From positions 1 through 36,950 of the forward strand of contig JBDRHZ010000014.1 of the NCBI GenBank assembly GCA_043816305.1: a DNA stretch of 36,950 nucleotides, given 5' to 3'. Shown piece after piece: positions 16,803-25,152 of this stretch. The stretch comes from JAHIVN01 sp018816645 (GTDB lineage: Bacteria; Patescibacteriota; Dojkabacteria; JAHIVN01). The notes below the pieces were generated by a model. It was given only the letters and a program-made list of their open reading frames with translations, had not been told where the DNA came from and made no database searches. Position numbers and translations under genes: made by a program. The first letter of the stretch is position 1, and every line of letters begins with the position of its first letter.

Positions 16803-16819
16803 CTTAAAGTATCTATACT
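16791..16819 (+). promoter_or_regulatory. promoter overlapping the truB 3' end
   Basis: TTGAAT (16791-16796), a 17-base spacer, and TATACT (16814-16819). It would start transcription near 16826, some 25 bases before the ATG of the small membrane protein at 16851. Confidence 0.5.
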
Positions 16820-16850
16820 GTGAGCATACTTAATATCTAAAGTTTCTACC

Positions 16851-17381
16851 ATGGAAACAAACTCAAGTAAATCTTCGCCGATATTTATCGCAATTGCTGC
16901 TACTTTTCTAGTAACCGCACTGATTTCCGGCCTAGTTGTTTTCATGATCCAGGAGCAGAATAAGAATACCACTATAGAATCTACAAAAGCTCTTTATAAT
17001 AATGATATTAGTAAGCTCGAATCTCAAATTGAAGAATTGAGTTCAGAGATAGTAGATCTTACGAGTAAGGTTGATGAACAAGAAAAGCCCGTCGAGGAGA
17101 ATGAAGATACTCCTGAAAATGAAAGTTCGGCTCTTGTTGTGACTCCTAGTAATATCAACTTCATTAAAACCGGAAACTTAGTAGCCGGCCCCAAACTTCT
17201 TTACGAGGAAACTGGAAGTCCTGCTCTTTCTGTAGATTTGGTTTATAGAAATTCAACAATCTGCATCGATGGTCTTGCTGTCTGCAACCCAAGTTCTTTA
17301 AGCGTAGGTACCAGGATCTACGTTGCTGGTGAAAAAAACGGAAGTACTGTAACTGTATACTACATGCAGGTACAACATTAA
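16851..17381 (+). CDS. membrane-anchored coiled-coil protein, unknown function
   Basis: I do not recognise a family. The 176 residues run: a short Ser-rich cytosolic start, one transmembrane helix (about 11-33), a coiled coil with heptad-like Leu/Ile spacing (about 43-78), an acidic Glu/Pro-rich linker (80-95), and a compact beta-looking domain (about 105-176) containing two cysteines near residues 138 and 145 that could form a disulfide outside the cell. It looks like a surface-facing tethered protein. It is convergent with the lamin-tail protein gene, about 30 bases apart. Confidence 0.6.
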   Translation: METNSSKSSPIFIAIAATFLVTALISGLVVFMIQEQNKNTTIESTKALYNNDISKLESQIEELSSEIVDLTSKVDEQEKPVEENEDTPENESSALVVTPSNINFIKTGNLVAGPKLLYEETGSPALSVDLVYRNSTICIDGLAVCNPSSLSVGTRIYVAGEKNGSTVTVYYMQVQH

Positions 17382-17409
17382 AATCATCCACTCAACAATT
17401 TCGCTACAA

Positions 17410-19110
17410 TTATCGAAATAGTTCTATTACACTTTTTTTGTAAATTCTAACAGATAAAGTAGTAAGGATAACTAATGCTATGATTGCAAATACGGAAAGT
17501 AAATTTTCACCAGTTACAGCGAGCACGGCACCGTTCGCAACTGGCTCATTAGAAATGAGAATATCACTCGATTCGAGCGGAAGTACTCTGTAGCTGTCAT
17601 CTCCATATTGAGAAACTATACCAACAATACCAGCATACTGACCTTTCTTTTTACTAGGAGTATCTATAGAAGTCGAAGACTTTATGAGAATTTTCAGTTC
17701 ACCGCTTCCATCGTCTATATAAAATGTCCTGCCTGATGTCTGAGTAATAATTCCAGTGACTGAAACTAGTCTACCTTCAAGATTTTCTCCTATCTTACCC
17801 GTACTTGCGAGCATAGGAGTACGATACCCTTCATCTTTCAATGCTCTTACAGCATTTTTGTCGTTAACATACAATTTATGCTCTCCGTATGTCTCCTTTA
17901 ATTCTCCTAGAAGTCGAACTCTTTTTCCAACTTTAAACGACTTCCAATAGCTCTCATCCGAAAGATATACCTGCAAGCCTCCAGTAGTGTCATCAATATA
18001 AAATATCTTGGAACCAAGCTTATTAATTTCTGTTGTAATGAAGCCTTCGATACAGATAGTATCACCAACAACGTGATTTCTAGCAGATTTAATGCTTAAG
18101 CATTTATGTCCATAGAAAACGTCAGAGATATCTACGAATTTATTTCGCGCGCCTTGTGTAACTGAACGCGTCTGGACTACTTTCTGAAGATATTTCCCAC
18201 CAGAAAACTTGCGAATATTACTCACAGCATTTGTCGTTGATTTAAAGACAAATTCGTCAACTTTGTCACCATTGGGATCAAAGAGTGCAATCTTTTCACC
18301 GGAGTTGTTTAATGTTAGCCTCAAATCATCCCCTGATAGAACAAGATGTTTCTTTGGTTGAATGATTGTTTCAGAATCAACTTGCTGTTTTTTTGTGTTA
18401 TCTGTAAGTGACCAGTTTAAAAGATCGATTTTCTCATCGCTATAGTTATATAGCTCAATCCACTCATATTCATCCTCAGACGGACTTGGATAAATCTCGG
18501 TTATAAGGATACTATGATTGTAAACAACTACTGGTACTGGTTCATTTACCAAACCAGGTGTAACTCTGTATTCATCTGTCCAAGTTCCGTCCTCTAGACG
18601 TGAAAAAGAAACACCGCTTTTTGAAGCCTCCCACTCAAAAGTCTCTTCAGTACCAAAACAATCGAGCATGACAGAATCATCTGAGTTTTTCATGGAAATC
18701 GACAGTGAAATTGCAGCGAAATCCTCTAACTCACTATCTCCCCATTCAGCTGAATCATCACCCCAGTACTGTTCAAAACTTTGTCGATCCCCGTCACTAT
18801 CAAGAAGATCCTTGGCTATCAGAAGATAGCTTTTTCCTTCGATAATAGTACCTGAAGGAATACTTTTGAAATCCAGCTCACAGCCTGATAAATCTATTTC
18901 TTCTTCAAAGTTGTTATAGAGTTCTATCCACTCGTAATCAGTATCACTGCCGTCTGGATCCGGCATGATCTCATTCAGTCTGACATAAGAATAATCTATC
19001 TCTTCAAGTTCAAATAGAGGGTAAATATAGAGTTCTGAGGCCTCCAGAGGAGATGGCAGAACTAATATTAAGATGATAATAGTCCAAGCCGCTATTATAA
19101 TTTTCATCAT
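17410..19110 (-). CDS. exported lamin-tail-domain protein with OB-fold modules
   Basis: A 566-residue exported protein. An N-terminal signal/anchor helix is followed by two lamin-tail domains. The first contains RLNEIMPDPDGSD and YEWIELYN; the second ILITEIYPSPSEDEYEWIEL and LVLSGDDLRL. Two OB-fold-like modules follow, each with the paired pattern V-x-G-x-I-T...FYIDD-x-(T/S)G: GFITTEINKLGSKIFYIDDT and GIITQTSGRTFYIDDGSG. A C-terminal transmembrane helix and a basic tail end the protein. Lamin-tail plus OB arrays often accompany secreted nucleases or DNA-binding surface proteins, but no nuclease domain is seen here. An in-frame TTG at 19119 exists; I prefer the ATG at 19110. Confidence 0.75.
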   Translation of the reverse strand: MMKIIIAAWTIIILILVLPSPLEASELYIYPLFELEEIDYSYVRLNEIMPDPDGSDTDYEWIELYNNFEEEIDLSGCELDFKSIPSGTIIEGKSYLLIAKDLLDSDGDRQSFEQYWGDDSAEWGDSELEDFAAISLSISMKNSDDSVMLDCFGTEETFEWEASKSGVSFSRLEDGTWTDEYRVTPGLVNEPVPVVVYNHSILITEIYPSPSEDEYEWIELYNYSDEKIDLLNWSLTDNTKKQQVDSETIIQPKKHLVLSGDDLRLTLNNSGEKIALFDPNGDKVDEFVFKSTTNAVSNIRKFSGGKYLQKVVQTRSVTQGARNKFVDISDVFYGHKCLSIKSARNHVVGDTICIEGFITTEINKLGSKIFYIDDTTGGLQVYLSDESYWKSFKVGKRVRLLGELKETYGEHKLYVNDKNAVRALKDEGYRTPMLASTGKIGENLEGRLVSVTGIITQTSGRTFYIDDGSGELKILIKSSTSIDTPSKKKGQYAGIVGIVSQYGDDSYRVLPLESSDILISNEPVANGAVLAVTGENLLSVFAIIALVILTTLSVRIYKKSVIELFR

Positions 19111-19206
19111 TCCACCCAAGACTAATATTTAATATAATATAGAAATCAAGTCTATACTACATGGTCGTTATCTGGGTGACAATGAGAAAATCATATATAT
19201 GAAATT

Positions 19207-19509
19207 CTAGTGATATTTGTCCTGTGTCTGTTCATACCTCTGCATAAAACCTGCTAGAGTCTGAGATAGATTCTGAAGTGTAATTCTAACGTTGTTTAAC
19301 TCTACTTTCAGCTCTTCCATTCTCTGATAGATCGTTTCAATCTTTCTGTCTGTATCAGGGTTCCCTCCGCGTTGAGTTTTATCAACTGCCAGATCCTCTC
19401 GGACCATGTTCTCAAGTGTGTAGAGCCTGCTTTTTATAAATTCCAGATCTGTCCTGAGAGTATTTCGGATGATATCATCCATATTATCGGTTGTTACGGG
19501 TTGTGACAT
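19207..19509 (-). CDS. small coiled-coil protein, unknown function
   Basis: A 100-residue, highly charged, helical protein with heptad-like repeats in both halves (for example RLYTLENMV and RMEELKVELNNVRITLQNL), probably an oligomeric coiled coil. No membrane helix or known motif. I take the ATG at 19509 rather than the TTG at 19521. It lies 53 bases downstream of prfB on the same strand and may be cotranscribed with it. The function cannot be inferred. Confidence 0.6.
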   Translation of the reverse strand: MSQPVTTDNMDDIIRNTLRTDLEFIKSRLYTLENMVREDLAVDKTQRGGNPDTDRKIETIYQRMEELKVELNNVRITLQNLSQTLAGFMQRYEQTQDKYH

Positions 19510-19562
19510 ATTTTTTTGCAATAAAGTAATTTAACAAATTTAATATATCAGAATAGTTGTAA

Positions 19563-20654
19563 CTACATCTTAACAGCTGCATTTATAAATACATCGAGAT
19601 CTCCATCTAGAACCGTTTCTACGTCAGACCTTTCTACTCTTGTACGAAGATCCTTTATCATCTTATAGGGCTGGAGAACATAACTTCTTATTTGATTGCC
19701 CCAAGTTGCTATTTTGTGTTCGCCAACTTCTCGAAACTTTTCATCATCCAATTCCTGCATTTTCTTCTGGTAAAGCTTTGCCCTGAGAAGTTTAGTCGCA
19801 TATTCACGGTTTTGTTTTTGACTTCTCTGCGATGAACAGTGAACTGATATCCCTGAGGGTTTGTGAACTAATCGAACCGCAGTTGAGACTTTATTTACAT
19901 TCTGGCCGCCCTTGCCGCCAGAACGAACAGCAGAAAATTCCACATCATCTGGCTTGATATCGACTTCAACATCGTCTTCGATAATTGGCGCAACTTCAAC
20001 AGCAGCAAAAGAAGTCTGCCTAAGACCCTGTGCGTTAAAAGGAGAAATTCGCACAAGCCGATGTGTTCCATGCTCTCCTTTGAGATAGCCATAAGCAAAT
20101 TTTCCTGATACTTCCAGGGAAACAGAGGAGATACCAACCTCTTCACCTTTCAGCTCATTGGTGATTTCAGCTTTCCAGCCTTTTCTTTCAAAGTACCGTA
20201 GATACATACGAAGCAGCATCTCAACCCAGTCGCAGGCTTCAGTTCCGCCCTGACCGGCATGAATAGAAAAAACAGCTTCGCTTCTATCAAACTGTCCGGA
20301 GAGATACGTCTCTATCTCGAGCTGTTTGAGGTCTTCCTCAAGTTTTTTCTCTTCATTTTGGGCATCTGAAAGGTTTGAATCAGAAATACTTTCCTCTTCA
20401 TCAAGCAGAGAAAGTAATGTCTCAAAGTCCTCAAGTCTTTTCTTCAGAGAATTCACTTCACTGAGTTCCGACCTCAAGTTACCGATCTCCTTCATAACTT
20501 CTTGAGCTCTCTCTGTTTCATCCCAGAAGTCCTCTGCTTTGCTTTGGGTTTCTAGAGCAGATAATGAGTTTTCCAGCGATGCAGTATCTTTTTTCTTGAG
20601 TATCCCTTCAAATCTTGTCTTTAGATTTTTGTATGATTTTTTCAGGTCATGCAT
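19563..20654 (-). CDS. prfB: peptide chain release factor 2
   Basis: Terminates translation at UGA and UAA. GGQ (249-251) in KGGQNVNKVS is the hydrolysis motif, and SPF (204-206) in RISPFNAQG is the RF2 codon-recognition tripeptide (RF1 has PxT). The 363 residues form one uninterrupted frame, so the autoregulatory +1 frameshift found near codon 26 in many bacteria is absent. Its presence shows that UGA is a stop codon in this genome. The promoter -10 sits six bases before the ATG, suggesting a leaderless mRNA. Confidence 0.95.
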   Translation of the reverse strand: MHDLKKSYKNLKTRFEGILKKKDTASLENSLSALETQSKAEDFWDETERAQEVMKEIGNLRSELSEVNSLKKRLEDFETLLSLLDEEESISDSNLSDAQNEEKKLEEDLKQLEIETYLSGQFDRSEAVFSIHAGQGGTEACDWVEMLLRMYLRYFERKGWKAEITNELKGEEVGISSVSLEVSGKFAYGYLKGEHGTHRLVRISPFNAQGLRQTSFAAVEVAPIIEDDVEVDIKPDDVEFSAVRSGGKGGQNVNKVSTAVRLVHKPSGISVHCSSQRSQKQNREYATKLLRAKLYQKKMQELDDEKFREVGEHKIATWGNQIRSYVLQPYKMIKDLRTRVERSDVETVLDGDLDVFINAAVKM

Positions 20655-20660
20655 ATTTTG

Positions 20661-20689
20661 ATTCTATCAGATACAGGATTTATTTGGAA
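20661..20689 (-). promoter_or_regulatory. prfB: prfB promoter, leaderless spacing
   Basis: On the minus strand a weak -35 TTCCAA (20689-20684), a 17-base spacer, and TAGAAT (20666-20661). The usual start, seven bases on, coincides with the A of the prfB ATG at 20654. Confidence 0.45.
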
Positions 20690-21071
20690 TCGGAATTGTT
20701 ACTTTTAACGAGAAATTTAATTAATATTTATATTCAAAATTAACGTAAATTGAGATGATCACACTACCTGAGTATCCAATAGCATCAGTTGTATCTAAAC
20801 CTGAAACTCCACAAAACCCGAAAAGGCCAAAATTTGCACTGTACTTGTCAGATGTACTGGCTGCGCTCTTCAAGATGCTTGGAGGGTAAATAAAAGAATT
20901 ACATATGTTGATAATATACAAGAAGTATCAGCAAGATGCCCGGTTTTGAAACCCAGAGATCAACCACGAACAGATGTCAAGACATTAGTTCTATGTGAGA
21001 CAGGCTTAAATTCGGAACCTTGATAATACATAAATTCTTTAAACTTGGTCTTCAATAATATAAATTTATAA
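20690..21071. other. gene-poor spacer between prfB and the glyQS leader
   Basis: Apart from one doubtful 44-codon frame (20755-20889) this spacer has no gene I can support. It leads into the glyQS promoter. I see no tRNA, repeat array or obvious terminator in it. Confidence 0.5.
20755..20889 (+). CDS. possible small protein, 44 aa
   Basis: An ATG-initiated frame that ends in TAA and reads MITLPEYPIASVV, then a Pro/Lys-rich middle, then KFALYLSDVLAALFKMLGG, which would make a short amphipathic or membrane-associated helix. The mix of a polar Pro-rich half and a helical end looks protein-like, but there is no homolog I recognise and no clear promoter, so this may be chance. Confidence 0.25.
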   Translation: MITLPEYPIASVVSKPETPQNPKRPKFALYLSDVLAALFKMLGG

Positions 21072-21100
21072 TTGACAAAAAAACTGAGTAAATGTATTAT
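21072..21100 (+). promoter_or_regulatory. glyQS: glyQS promoter
   Basis: A perfect TTGACA (21072-21077), a 17-base spacer, and TATTAT (21095-21100). Transcription would start near 21107 and run through the T-box leader, about 355 bases ahead of the glyQS ATG. Confidence 0.8.
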
Positions 21101-21106
21101 CAGTTT

Positions 21107-21276
21107 ACAGAAATCAAGGATTTACTGAAATCTTGAATTTTCATTTGCAAATTAGTTGAATATTTCTAAAGTGCATGGGTGTTTTCAATTTTGAATAAGC
21201 CTGTGAATTTAGGTGGAACCGTTTCAAGAAGAAACCCCTTTGTTATTACAAATATCGTGATAACTGAGGGGTTTTT
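21107..21276 (+). promoter_or_regulatory. glycine T-box riboswitch leader
   Basis: A tRNA-sensing leader for glyQS. The T-box core is AGG-TGGAACC-G (21211-21221). The 7-base bulge TGGAACC (21214-21220) is flanked by GTTTC (21221-21225) pairing with GAAAC (21231-21235) and by AGG pairing with the CC(C)T that follows, which forms the antiterminator. The same CCCC run is the left arm of the terminator, so the two folds exclude each other. The variable base of TGGA is A, which pairs with U73, the usual discriminator of bacterial tRNA-Gly. Stem I (about 21107-21200) is short, and I could not place the specifier codon with confidence. Confidence 0.85.
21233..21276 (+). terminator. T-box intrinsic terminator
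   Basis: AACCCC (21233-21238) pairs with GGGGTT (21268-21273), extended by GTTAT (21242-21246) with ATAAC (21260-21264), and is followed by a run of five T. It overlaps the 3' arm of the antiterminator, as expected for transcription attenuation by uncharged tRNA. Confidence 0.85.
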
Positions 21277-21462
21277 CTAGCCGAAGTACTTTTAAGCTGA
21301 TCAGTTTGTATGTATATGTACAGATGGTTTGAATATTATGCACTTCATATACTAAAAATTATCAAATAATTGACAATTAATATACAATGAATTAACCAAA
21401 AATAACTTAATAACTGGTAAAGATCAAATTACATTCAATATTTAAACTCTTAATTTAAAAAA

Positions 21463-22851
21463 ATGACCCAATTCACGTTAGAAGATATCATAGCTTTATC
21501 TATAAGACGCGGCTTTGTCTGGCCTGGAAGCGATCTATATGGCGGTCTAGCAAACACTTACGATTACGGTCCATATGGAGTAGAGTTAAAAGAGAACGTC
21601 AGAAAAATATGGTGGAAGACTTTTATTCAGGATAGAAACGATCTGTTTGGAATAGACAGCAGTATTCTGCTAAATCCTGTTGTCTGGGAAGCAAGCGGTC
21701 ATACTACCTGCTTCAACGAGACAGTCGTTGAAGATAAAGTCACACATAAACGATATAGAGCTGACCATATCATCGAAGATTATTTTTCAAAAAAGGGCAA
21801 TGAATTAAAAGCTGATGGTCTACCAATTGAGGAAATGACCCAGATGATCAAAGTTGAAAATATTAAAAGCCCAGATGGGAATGAACTTTCTGATGTAAAG
21901 AAAATCAGTGCATTGTTTGAGACTAAAATTGGTGTGATAGAGGGTGAAAAGAATAGAGCTTATTTAAGGGGAGAAATAGCTCAAGGCTTATTTCTGAATT
22001 TTAAGAATATCGTAGATACATTCCATCCGCAGCTTCCTTTTGGAATCGGTCAGGCAGGAAAAGCTTTCAGGAACGAGTTTACCCAAGGACAATTCACATT
22101 TAGAACATTGGAATTTGACCTTATGGAATTTGAATATTTCTTCGATCCTGAAAAAGACAAATGGGAAAAATTGTTCGATTACTGGAGAGATAAAATCTTC
22201 AAGTTTGCTTTGAAACTCGGCATATCCAAGGACAAACTGCGCTGGAGATCACACGAGCCCTTTGAATTGTCTCATTATTCAAAAAGGACTGATGATCTAG
22301 AGTACAAATTCCCGTTTGGATTCAAAGAAATCTTCGCCTGCGCATATAGAACTGACTTTGATCTGGCAAATCATATGAAGCACACCGGAAAGGATTTGCA
22401 GTATACAAGAGAGGCCGGGGAGAAATTTGTGCCGCATGTAGTTGAGCCGACTTTCGGATTATCTAGAGTTCTCACTGTTCTTCTCATGGACGCTTATAGT
22501 GAAGACGAAATAAATGGCAGAAAAAGAGTCTTCTTAAAGTTGAGTCCAAGTGTTGCACCTGTAAAAACAGCAGTGTTTCCTCTTCAGAAAGATGAAAAGC
22601 TACAAAAGTTGGCAAAGTCCATCTATACTGATTTACAGAATGACGTAGAAGGAACTATAGAATACGATGAATCCGGAAGCATTGGGAAGCGATACAGACG
22701 CCAAGATGAAATCGGTACTCCTTTCTGCATCACAGTTGATTTTGACTCTCTTGATGACAAGAAGGTCACAATTCGCGACCGCGACACTTTGAAGCAGGAA
22801 AGAATTGGGATCGAATCCGTAGGGGAGTGGATAAAGAAGAAACTTAGTTGA
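21463..22851 (+). CDS. glyQS: glycyl-tRNA synthetase, dimeric type
   Basis: Charges tRNA-Gly. It is a single-chain alpha2-type class II enzyme of 462 residues, not the bacterial alpha2beta2 GlyQ/GlyS form. RRGFVWPGSDLYGGLANTYD is the N-terminal signature, AFRNEFTQGQFTFRTLEFDL (201-220) is motif 2, and VVEPTFGLSR (326-335) is motif 3 with its conserved Arg. An anticodon-binding domain fills residues about 365-462. It is expressed from its own promoter through a T-box leader. It ends in TGA and is convergent with the CYTH gene (18 bases apart). The ATG is preceded by a T/A-rich stretch with no Shine-Dalgarno sequence. Confidence 0.96.
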   Translation: MTQFTLEDIIALSIRRGFVWPGSDLYGGLANTYDYGPYGVELKENVRKIWWKTFIQDRNDLFGIDSSILLNPVVWEASGHTTCFNETVVEDKVTHKRYRADHIIEDYFSKKGNELKADGLPIEEMTQMIKVENIKSPDGNELSDVKKISALFETKIGVIEGEKNRAYLRGEIAQGLFLNFKNIVDTFHPQLPFGIGQAGKAFRNEFTQGQFTFRTLEFDLMEFEYFFDPEKDKWEKLFDYWRDKIFKFALKLGISKDKLRWRSHEPFELSHYSKRTDDLEYKFPFGFKEIFACAYRTDFDLANHMKHTGKDLQYTREAGEKFVPHVVEPTFGLSRVLTVLLMDAYSEDEINGRKRVFLKLSPSVAPVKTAVFPLQKDEKLQKLAKSIYTDLQNDVEGTIEYDESGSIGKRYRRQDEIGTPFCITVDFDSLDDKKVTIRDRDTLKQERIGIESVGEWIKKKLS

Positions 22852-22869
22852 ACAAAAAGTTCCTCAAAA

Positions 22870-23415
22870 TTACGCGAAGAAATTCTTTTTGAGTTTTGTG
22901 ATATCTATACCTAACTCTTTTTTGTACAAAGAATCTATCGGACCGAAGAACGCCTTTTCATACTCCAGGTCAAGGTGCTTAAAACCTTTAATCACTTCAT
23001 TCTCAGAATCAGCCTCTATCTCTATAAATGGGGCTAATCCCGGCCATGTGTCGATATCAAAGATAATATTGTCCTTTGACCACTTCTCTCTAAGCTTCTC
23101 TTCGAAACATTCTTTCTGATAACCCAACACTTCAAGAAATTTACACGTTTTATCGAAATCTTTTACTTCGATACTCATCTCTTGCAGACCAGAAACCGAA
23201 CATTTGTCGTTAGCTACTTTAAGAGCTAGAAATATTCCTGAATATTCTTTCTGTATACGCAACCAAGCATTTTGACTTTTCAGTTCTTTAGAGATAAAGG
23301 TCTGGCGAACAAACTTTGTTTCAGGGAAAACCAGCTTAGCACCTATCTGCTTCAAATTTGTACTGAGCTTATTTTTATTAATGTTTAGTGACTTAGCCTC
23401 GTATTCTATTTTCAT
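22870..23415 (-). CDS. CYTH-domain protein (class IV adenylate cyclase/triphosphatase-like)
   Basis: A CYTH triphosphate tunnel protein of 181 residues. The ExExK signature is EYEAK at the N-terminus (Glu4, Glu6, Lys8). The DTWPGLAPFIEIEADSE segment (about 122-138) carries the matching C-terminal acidic/ExE residues. Members hydrolyse inorganic triphosphate or thiamine triphosphate, or make cAMP; short stand-alone forms like this one are usually called class IV adenylate cyclase-like. Which activity applies cannot be told. It is followed upstream by a GreA-like gene 17 bases away on the same strand. Confidence 0.8.
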   Translation of the reverse strand: MKIEYEAKSLNINKNKLSTNLKQIGAKLVFPETKFVRQTFISKELKSQNAWLRIQKEYSGIFLALKVANDKCSVSGLQEMSIEVKDFDKTCKFLEVLGYQKECFEEKLREKWSKDNIIFDIDTWPGLAPFIEIEADSENEVIKGFKHLDLEYEKAFFGPIDSLYKKELGIDITKLKKNFFA

Positions 23416-23432
23416 ATTAATAATCCAACAGT

Positions 23433-23867
23433 TTAATATATAACCTTTATCCTAAACGGCACACCGTTGAATTTAAACCACTCACCCGCCCGTTTTCCAC
23501 TCAGTACCATACCATAAGGTGACTCAATCGAATACAAACCTTTCACCGGATCAGCCTCCAGCGGATGAACTATCCTTCCATGTATAATTTGATTTCCCGC
23601 TGCTCTAGCTTTAAATCTTGAACCCAAAACAATTTTTTCACTTTTAATAAATTCTGGTAGTATTTTAGCTTTATCGAGAATTTTTCTAAGCATATTTATC
23701 CTTGACTGTTGCAGGCTGACGCTAGCGTCATAAGAAGCTGCGTCCCTAAAGCTTTCGAGAAGATCTGTCTGTTCGTTAGTATTTTTCTCTACCAGTTCCT
23801 TCATTAACTTTTCATATTCTGATCTCAATTCTTTTATCTTTGGTTGTGAGAGAGATATTTTATTCAT
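23433..23867 (-). CDS. GreA/GreB-like transcript cleavage factor homolog
   Basis: A 144-residue protein with Gre layout: an N-terminal antiparallel coiled coil (about 8-75) and a C-terminal FKBP-like domain. The C-terminal block IVHPLEADPVKGLYSIESPY, then MVLSGKRAGEW, matches the GreA pattern of EADP..G.IS..SPLG.AL.GK..GD. At the tip of the coiled coil the usual acidic DLSEN-type residues are not clear (SFRDAASYDAS instead), so it may bind RNA polymerase without stimulating cleavage. It lies between the CYTH gene and an unknown small gene, all on the minus strand. Confidence 0.75.
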   Translation of the reverse strand: MNKISLSQPKIKELRSEYEKLMKELVEKNTNEQTDLLESFRDAASYDASVSLQQSRINMLRKILDKAKILPEFIKSEKIVLGSRFKARAAGNQIIHGRIVHPLEADPVKGLYSIESPYGMVLSGKRAGEWFKFNGVPFRIKVIY

Positions 23868-23884
23868 TTTATATTAGATTAGTA

Positions 23885-24190
23885 TTAGATACCTAGTTTT
23901 TCCATGTGGTATTGCGCAAACAAACTATTTAAGCTTGCCTCTTCTTGAGCTCTAAGTTCTATATATTCCTCTTTGCTTAGACTAAAATAATGTGATCCGG
24001 GTCCATAGTACCTTTTCCCATCTTCTGCAGAATAAAATGAAACCAAGCGCCCATCAGGCAAATGACACGCACGACCCCAGCCTGTTAAGTCGTAATTCTT
24101 GCCTCCTGAATAATTAAACTTAAAAGTTGCCTCAGGAGGAATTTCTAGGGTGCTTATCAAATTTAACTCTGTTTCTTGTTCAGCTTCCAT
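23885..24190 (-). CDS. hypothetical protein, 101 aa
   Basis: Not recognised. An acidic, soluble-looking protein. The N-terminal 20 residues are Glu-rich, the centre has many aromatic and glycine residues (NYSGGKNYDLTGWGR, then KRYYGPGSHYFSL), and the C-terminus is helical (EEYIELRAQEEASLN). It starts at the ATG at 24190 and precedes the GreA-like gene by 17 bases, so it is probably in the same transcript. The centre could be a small beta-barrel or SH3-like fold, but that is only a guess. Confidence 0.55.
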   Translation of the reverse strand: MEAEQETELNLISTLEIPPEATFKFNYSGGKNYDLTGWGRACHLPDGRLVSFYSAEDGKRYYGPGSHYFSLSKEEYIELRAQEEASLNSLFAQYHMEKLGI

Positions 24191-24264
24191 TTCATTAATA
24201 ATAAATTTTAATTAATGGTCTAATTTTAACAAAATTGAAATTGTGTTTTCTAGAGAGGATGTCC

Positions 24265-24343
24265 TCGGTAAACAGATAGCAGATAGCAGTCAGCGATCAG
24301 CGTTCTGCCGTCAGCAGCTTAATGCTTACCAATAACTTATTGG
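24265..24343. repeat. decayed short repeats and a 15-bp dyad
   Basis: The spacer between two minus-strand genes holds overlapping CAGATAG and CAG(T/C)CAGC-like units at about 24270-24320, followed by a perfect dyad CCAATAA-C-TTATTGG at 24329-24343. The short units look like slippage-derived repeats. The dyad could be an operator for the downstream gene at 24190 or a small hairpin. Confidence 0.35.
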
Positions 24344-24365
24344 AATTAAATCGGAGGTTTGTTTA

Positions 24366-25064
24366 TCAGTAACTCATCAACGTAATATCTTCCTGAAAAT
24401 AAAACATTTCGAAGTTTCTATCTCTAATTCTTTTTAGAATTTCAGCAGACTTTTCGCTTGCTGTAATATTCTTCGACTCAAGTTTCAAAGTTTCCTCTAT
24501 ACTAGTCCAGAAATTCTCACCGAATTCATTTTTAGCTATCAATTCACCTTGAGGCTCATCCCCATGACACACGTGATACAGCGTATCTTCAATAATGTTT
24601 TCATTACTTTCTCTTCTGATCTTGCGGATTACTCCGATAAGTTTGAAATCACACATCAAGCCTGTCTCTTCTAGAAGCTTCCTTCTAGCGGCGGATTCTA
24701 GCGGCTCCCCGGTGTGTACTTTCCCAGACACTGTAGCATGATCACCGAAATATGGATGGCGAAGTCGTTTTTGCACCAGGATCTGCAACTTATCACCTAC
24801 TTTTCTGGTGACATAAGGAAGAACTGAGAATTTGAAGTAATCTTTTACCCCGCCTTTTATATCAAGCTTCTGAACAAACTGTTTTCCTTTATCAGTGAGT
24901 GAGTATTTCCCCTCTCTTTTAGCTATATATTTTTTCTTGACCAAAAACTGCAAATGATAATTGTAAAGATCATTTTCAATACCGCTAACTTGAGCTTCGG
25001 AGTAGCGAAGCCCATTCGACTTCAAAAGTTTGGTAAGAATTTTCAGCTGAATTTCGCTTGGCAT
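24366..25064 (-). CDS. Nudix hydrolase with N-terminal helical/winged-helix-like domain
   Basis: Nudix enzymes hydrolyse nucleoside diphosphates linked to another group. Residues about 105-127 form the Nudix box GKVHTGEPLESAARRKLLEE, then TGL, fitting GX5EX7REUXEEXGU except that the Glu of REU is Lys. The EE pair is intact. Residues about 1-75 look like a winged-helix or helical DNA-binding-type segment (LLKSNGLRYSEAQVSGIE, then KYSLTDKGKQFV). So it may be a Nudix-fold regulator or an enzyme with a recognition domain. The start is the ATG at 25064, and the gene stands alone on the minus strand. Confidence 0.75.
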   Translation of the reverse strand: MPSEIQLKILTKLLKSNGLRYSEAQVSGIENDLYNYHLQFLVKKKYIAKREGKYSLTDKGKQFVQKLDIKGGVKDYFKFSVLPYVTRKVGDKLQILVQKRLRHPYFGDHATVSGKVHTGEPLESAARRKLLEETGLMCDFKLIGVIRKIRRESNENIIEDTLYHVCHGDEPQGELIAKNEFGENFWTSIEETLKLESKNITASEKSAEILKRIRDRNFEMFYFQEDITLMSY

Positions 25065-25152
25065 TGTAAAAATGATTAAAATGAACGAACTGAATGCAAT
25101 TCAAATTAGAATCGTTTAGATAGTGTAGATCGACTTGATCGACTAGATCGCT

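Noticed and set aside
19563..20654. programmed +1 frameshift in prfB
   Set aside because: The RF2 frame is continuous from the ATG and there is no CTT-TGA-C site near codon 26.
20721..20921. 66-codon minus-strand frame between prfB and the T-box
   Set aside because: It has an unlikely composition and no start signal. The opposite strand holds a slightly better but still doubtful 44-codon frame.
24265..24343. CRISPR array
   Set aside because: The short CAGATAG/CAGTCAGC units are irregular, lack constant spacers, and no cas gene is in the window.
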